DNA from: CAZFHP01 sp964519365
Lineage (GTDB): Bacteria; Babelota; Babeliae; Babelales; RVW-14
DNA: 24,238 nucleotides
Direction of reading: 5' to 3'
Assembly (NCBI GenBank): GCA_964519365.1
Contig: CAZFHP010000021.1
Span: 1-24,238 of the forward strand
Numbering within the stretch: the stretch's first letter is position 1; each line of letters starts with the position of its first letter. The position numbers were made by a program, and so were the translations under genes. This document shows positions 22,831-24,238 of this stretch, piece after piece. A model generated the notes under the pieces. The model had not been told where the DNA came from, did not search any database, and saw only the letters and a program-made list of their open reading frames with translations.

Positions 22831-23535
22831 ATGAAAAAGCCCGAAAAAAAAATCTTGCTTAAAATAAGTGGTGAGCTTTTCGCTCACCCGACACACATGC
22901 AATCGATCTTACAACAAATTAAAGATTTAACTCATGCTGGCGTTCAATTTGGGATTGTTTTAGGTGGCGGAAATTTTTTCAGGGGAAGCAGGCAAAGTTC
23001 TGCGCTTGGCATATCACAAACAACAGGTGATACCGTTGGCATGCTTGCAACCGTTATGAACGGGCTTATCATGCGCGATTTATTGCACAAAATAGATATC
23101 AACGCTATCGTTTTAAGCGCTTTTACCATGCCCCAAATAACACAATCTCTTTCTCCAGAAATAATTACGCAAGCACAAAAAAGTAATTTACTGATTATTT
23201 TTGTTGGCGGCACAGGTAACCCATATTTCTCTACAGACACAAACGCAATTATTCGGGCATTACAAATAAACGCCGACGAAGTATGGAAAGCAACAAATGT
23301 CGATTCTATTTACTCTGGTGATCCAAAAAAAGACTCATCAAGTAAGCCTATTAAAACTATAAGCTATAACGACGTATTATCACAGCAACTTGGGGTCATA
23401 GATGCAACAGCAATAACTCTCGCTCGTGAGCATAAACTCCCAATAAGAGTCTTTAATATTTTTGCACCAGACGCATTACAAGAAGTTAATCGTGATAAAA
23501 ATTTTGGAAGTACAGTCTGCAGTACAATCTCATAA
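22831..23535 (+). CDS. pyrH: UMP kinase
   Basis: The 234-residue amino acid kinase-fold protein phosphorylates UMP to UDP. Visible motifs are KILLKISGELF (7-17), VLGGGNFFRG (43-52), TGDTVGMLATVMNGL, VGGTGNPYFSTDTNA and KATNVDSIYSGDPKK. The length is normal for bacterial PyrH (about 240). Start ATG at 22831 follows GGGAAAA, 17 bp after tsf. Confidence 0.96.
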   Translation: MKKPEKKILLKISGELFAHPTHMQSILQQIKDLTHAGVQFGIVLGGGNFFRGSRQSSALGISQTTGDTVGMLATVMNGLIMRDLLHKIDINAIVLSAFTMPQITQSLSPEIITQAQKSNLLIIFVGGTGNPYFSTDTNAIIRALQINADEVWKATNVDSIYSGDPKKDSSSKPIKTISYNDVLSQQLGVIDATAITLAREHKLPIRVFNIFAPDALQEVNRDKNFGSTVCSTIS

Positions 23536-23554
23536 AAAACAAAGGGTTCTAGTT

Positions 23555-24139
23555 ATGGAAGAAATAGCATTTCAAGAAGGTGATTCTAAAAGTTTTGAAA
23601 AACTTATCAAGCAACAGATGGAAAAACCAATTAAGCATTTTGAAACAGAACTTTCAAGTATTCGCACAGGACGAGCATCAACAACACTGCTTGAAAATGT
23701 CAAAGTTGAATGTTATGGCCAAATGATGCCACTTCAAGAGCTTGCAACACTTGCTGCCCCTGAAGCACGACTTTTGACCATTCAGCCGTGGGATAAAAGC
23801 CAAATTGGTGAAATCGAAAAAGCTCTTCAAAAATCTGACCTTGGCGCGGCTCCTATCAACGATGGAACAATTATCAGAATTCAATTACCACAGATGAGCA
23901 CGGACAGACGAGAAGAACTTATTAAGTTACTCGGTAAAAAAACAGAAGAATGCAAAATAGGCGTCCGTAATATTCGCAAAGATTTTCATAACGAAGTTCG
24001 AGACGCAGAAAAAAAACATATTATCTCAGAAGACTTTGCCAAGCGCCTTATGCAAGTATTACAAAAAATAACAGATGATTTTATTCAAAACGCAGATGTA
24101 GTACACGATAAAAAAGCTGGTGAATTAAAACACGTTTAA
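23555..24139 (+). CDS. frr: Ribosome recycling factor
   Basis: The 194-residue protein is RRF, which splits post-termination ribosomes with EF-G. ELSSIRTGRAS (about 32-42), the DGTIIRIQLPQMSTDRREEL stretch and the coiled-coil ending with RRF wording are clear. The usual length is about 185. ATG at 23555 follows AAGGG, 19 bp after pyrH; an upstream Met in the same frame at 23462 lies within pyrH and gives no RRF-like sequence. It is the last gene of the cluster. Confidence 0.96.
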   Translation: MEEIAFQEGDSKSFEKLIKQQMEKPIKHFETELSSIRTGRASTTLLENVKVECYGQMMPLQELATLAAPEARLLTIQPWDKSQIGEIEKALQKSDLGAAPINDGTIIRIQLPQMSTDRREELIKLLGKKTEECKIGVRNIRKDFHNEVRDAEKKHIISEDFAKRLMQVLQKITDDFIQNADVVHDKKAGELKHV

Positions 24140-24149
24140 ATTTTATTGC

Positions 24150-24186
24150 GCACGCATGATAATTATAGATCATGCGTGCTTTTTTT
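24150..24186 (+). terminator. Intrinsic terminator after frr
   Basis: GCACGCATGAT (24150-24160) pairs perfectly with ATCATGCGTGC (24169-24179) around an 8-nt loop, followed by seven T residues. It begins 11 bp after the frr stop and is the strongest terminator in the window. Confidence 0.92.
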
Positions 24187-24190
24187 AATT

Positions 24191-24238
24191 TTTTAAAATC
24201 ATGAACAAAACATATATTTTTTGTTCAAGATTTTAAAA
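24191..24238. repeat. Second inverted repeat at the window edge
   Basis: Arms of 20 bp (24191-24210 and 24219-24238), 19 of 20 paired, enclose an 8-nt loop immediately after the frr terminator. It runs to the last base and may extend further. It could be a second terminator or another palindromic repeat. Confidence 0.7.

Overview
The window is AT-rich bacterial chromosome with densely packed housekeeping genes, a block of lineage-specific secreted proteins and several mobile or palindromic elements. Many short proteins with signal peptides have no recognisable family, one exported protein carries a eukaryote-like RING-H2 finger plus ankyrin repeats, and house-keeping operons are reshuffled (tsf-pyrH-frr without rpsB; fabD-fabG without fabH or acpP). 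Together these suggest a reduced-genome, host-associated bacterium. Candidatus Dependentiae (TM6) is my best guess, by inference only. No rRNA, tRNA or CRISPR array was seen.

Layout. 1-750: an IS200/IS605-type (RAYT-like) transposase between ~100 bp inverted repeats. 779-1354: a RdgB/HAM1 nucleotide pyrophosphatase. 1365-2312: a secreted protein of unknown function. 2313-3001: non-coding, with palindromic element A. 3002-4696: a YdjM-like membrane protein and a TatD DNase. 4991-6166: an HU protein and a CPBP membrane protease. 6147-8446 (minus strand): rodA, then element B carrying a GxxExxY (PD-(D/E)XK fold) gene, then the RING/ankyrin gene whose 5' end the element has replaced. 8558-11278: an SbcC/Rad50-like ATPase. 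11289-11456: palindromic element C. 11495-15896 (minus strand): six exported proteins in a row, several of them paralogues, most behind unusually G-rich ribosome binding sites. 16131-21740 (minus strand): rpmF, plsX, a TPR membrane protein, gltX, fabD and fabG, probably one envelope-lipid/translation operon. 21950-24139: tsf-pyrH-frr, closed by a strong intrinsic terminator.

The most interesting signal is the element family A, B and C. All three have the same cap (TGTCTGAACCA) at both ends, followed by arms built from 9-nt units beginning mostly with GAT. The arms of one copy mirror each other closely, while unit sequences differ between copies. Only B carries a gene, a GxxExxY protein with intact nuclease-type residues. 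This looks like one autonomous and two gene-less members of a palindromic mobile family. The second theme is host interaction: the RING/ankyrin protein and the exported paralogue block are candidate effectors or surface proteins.
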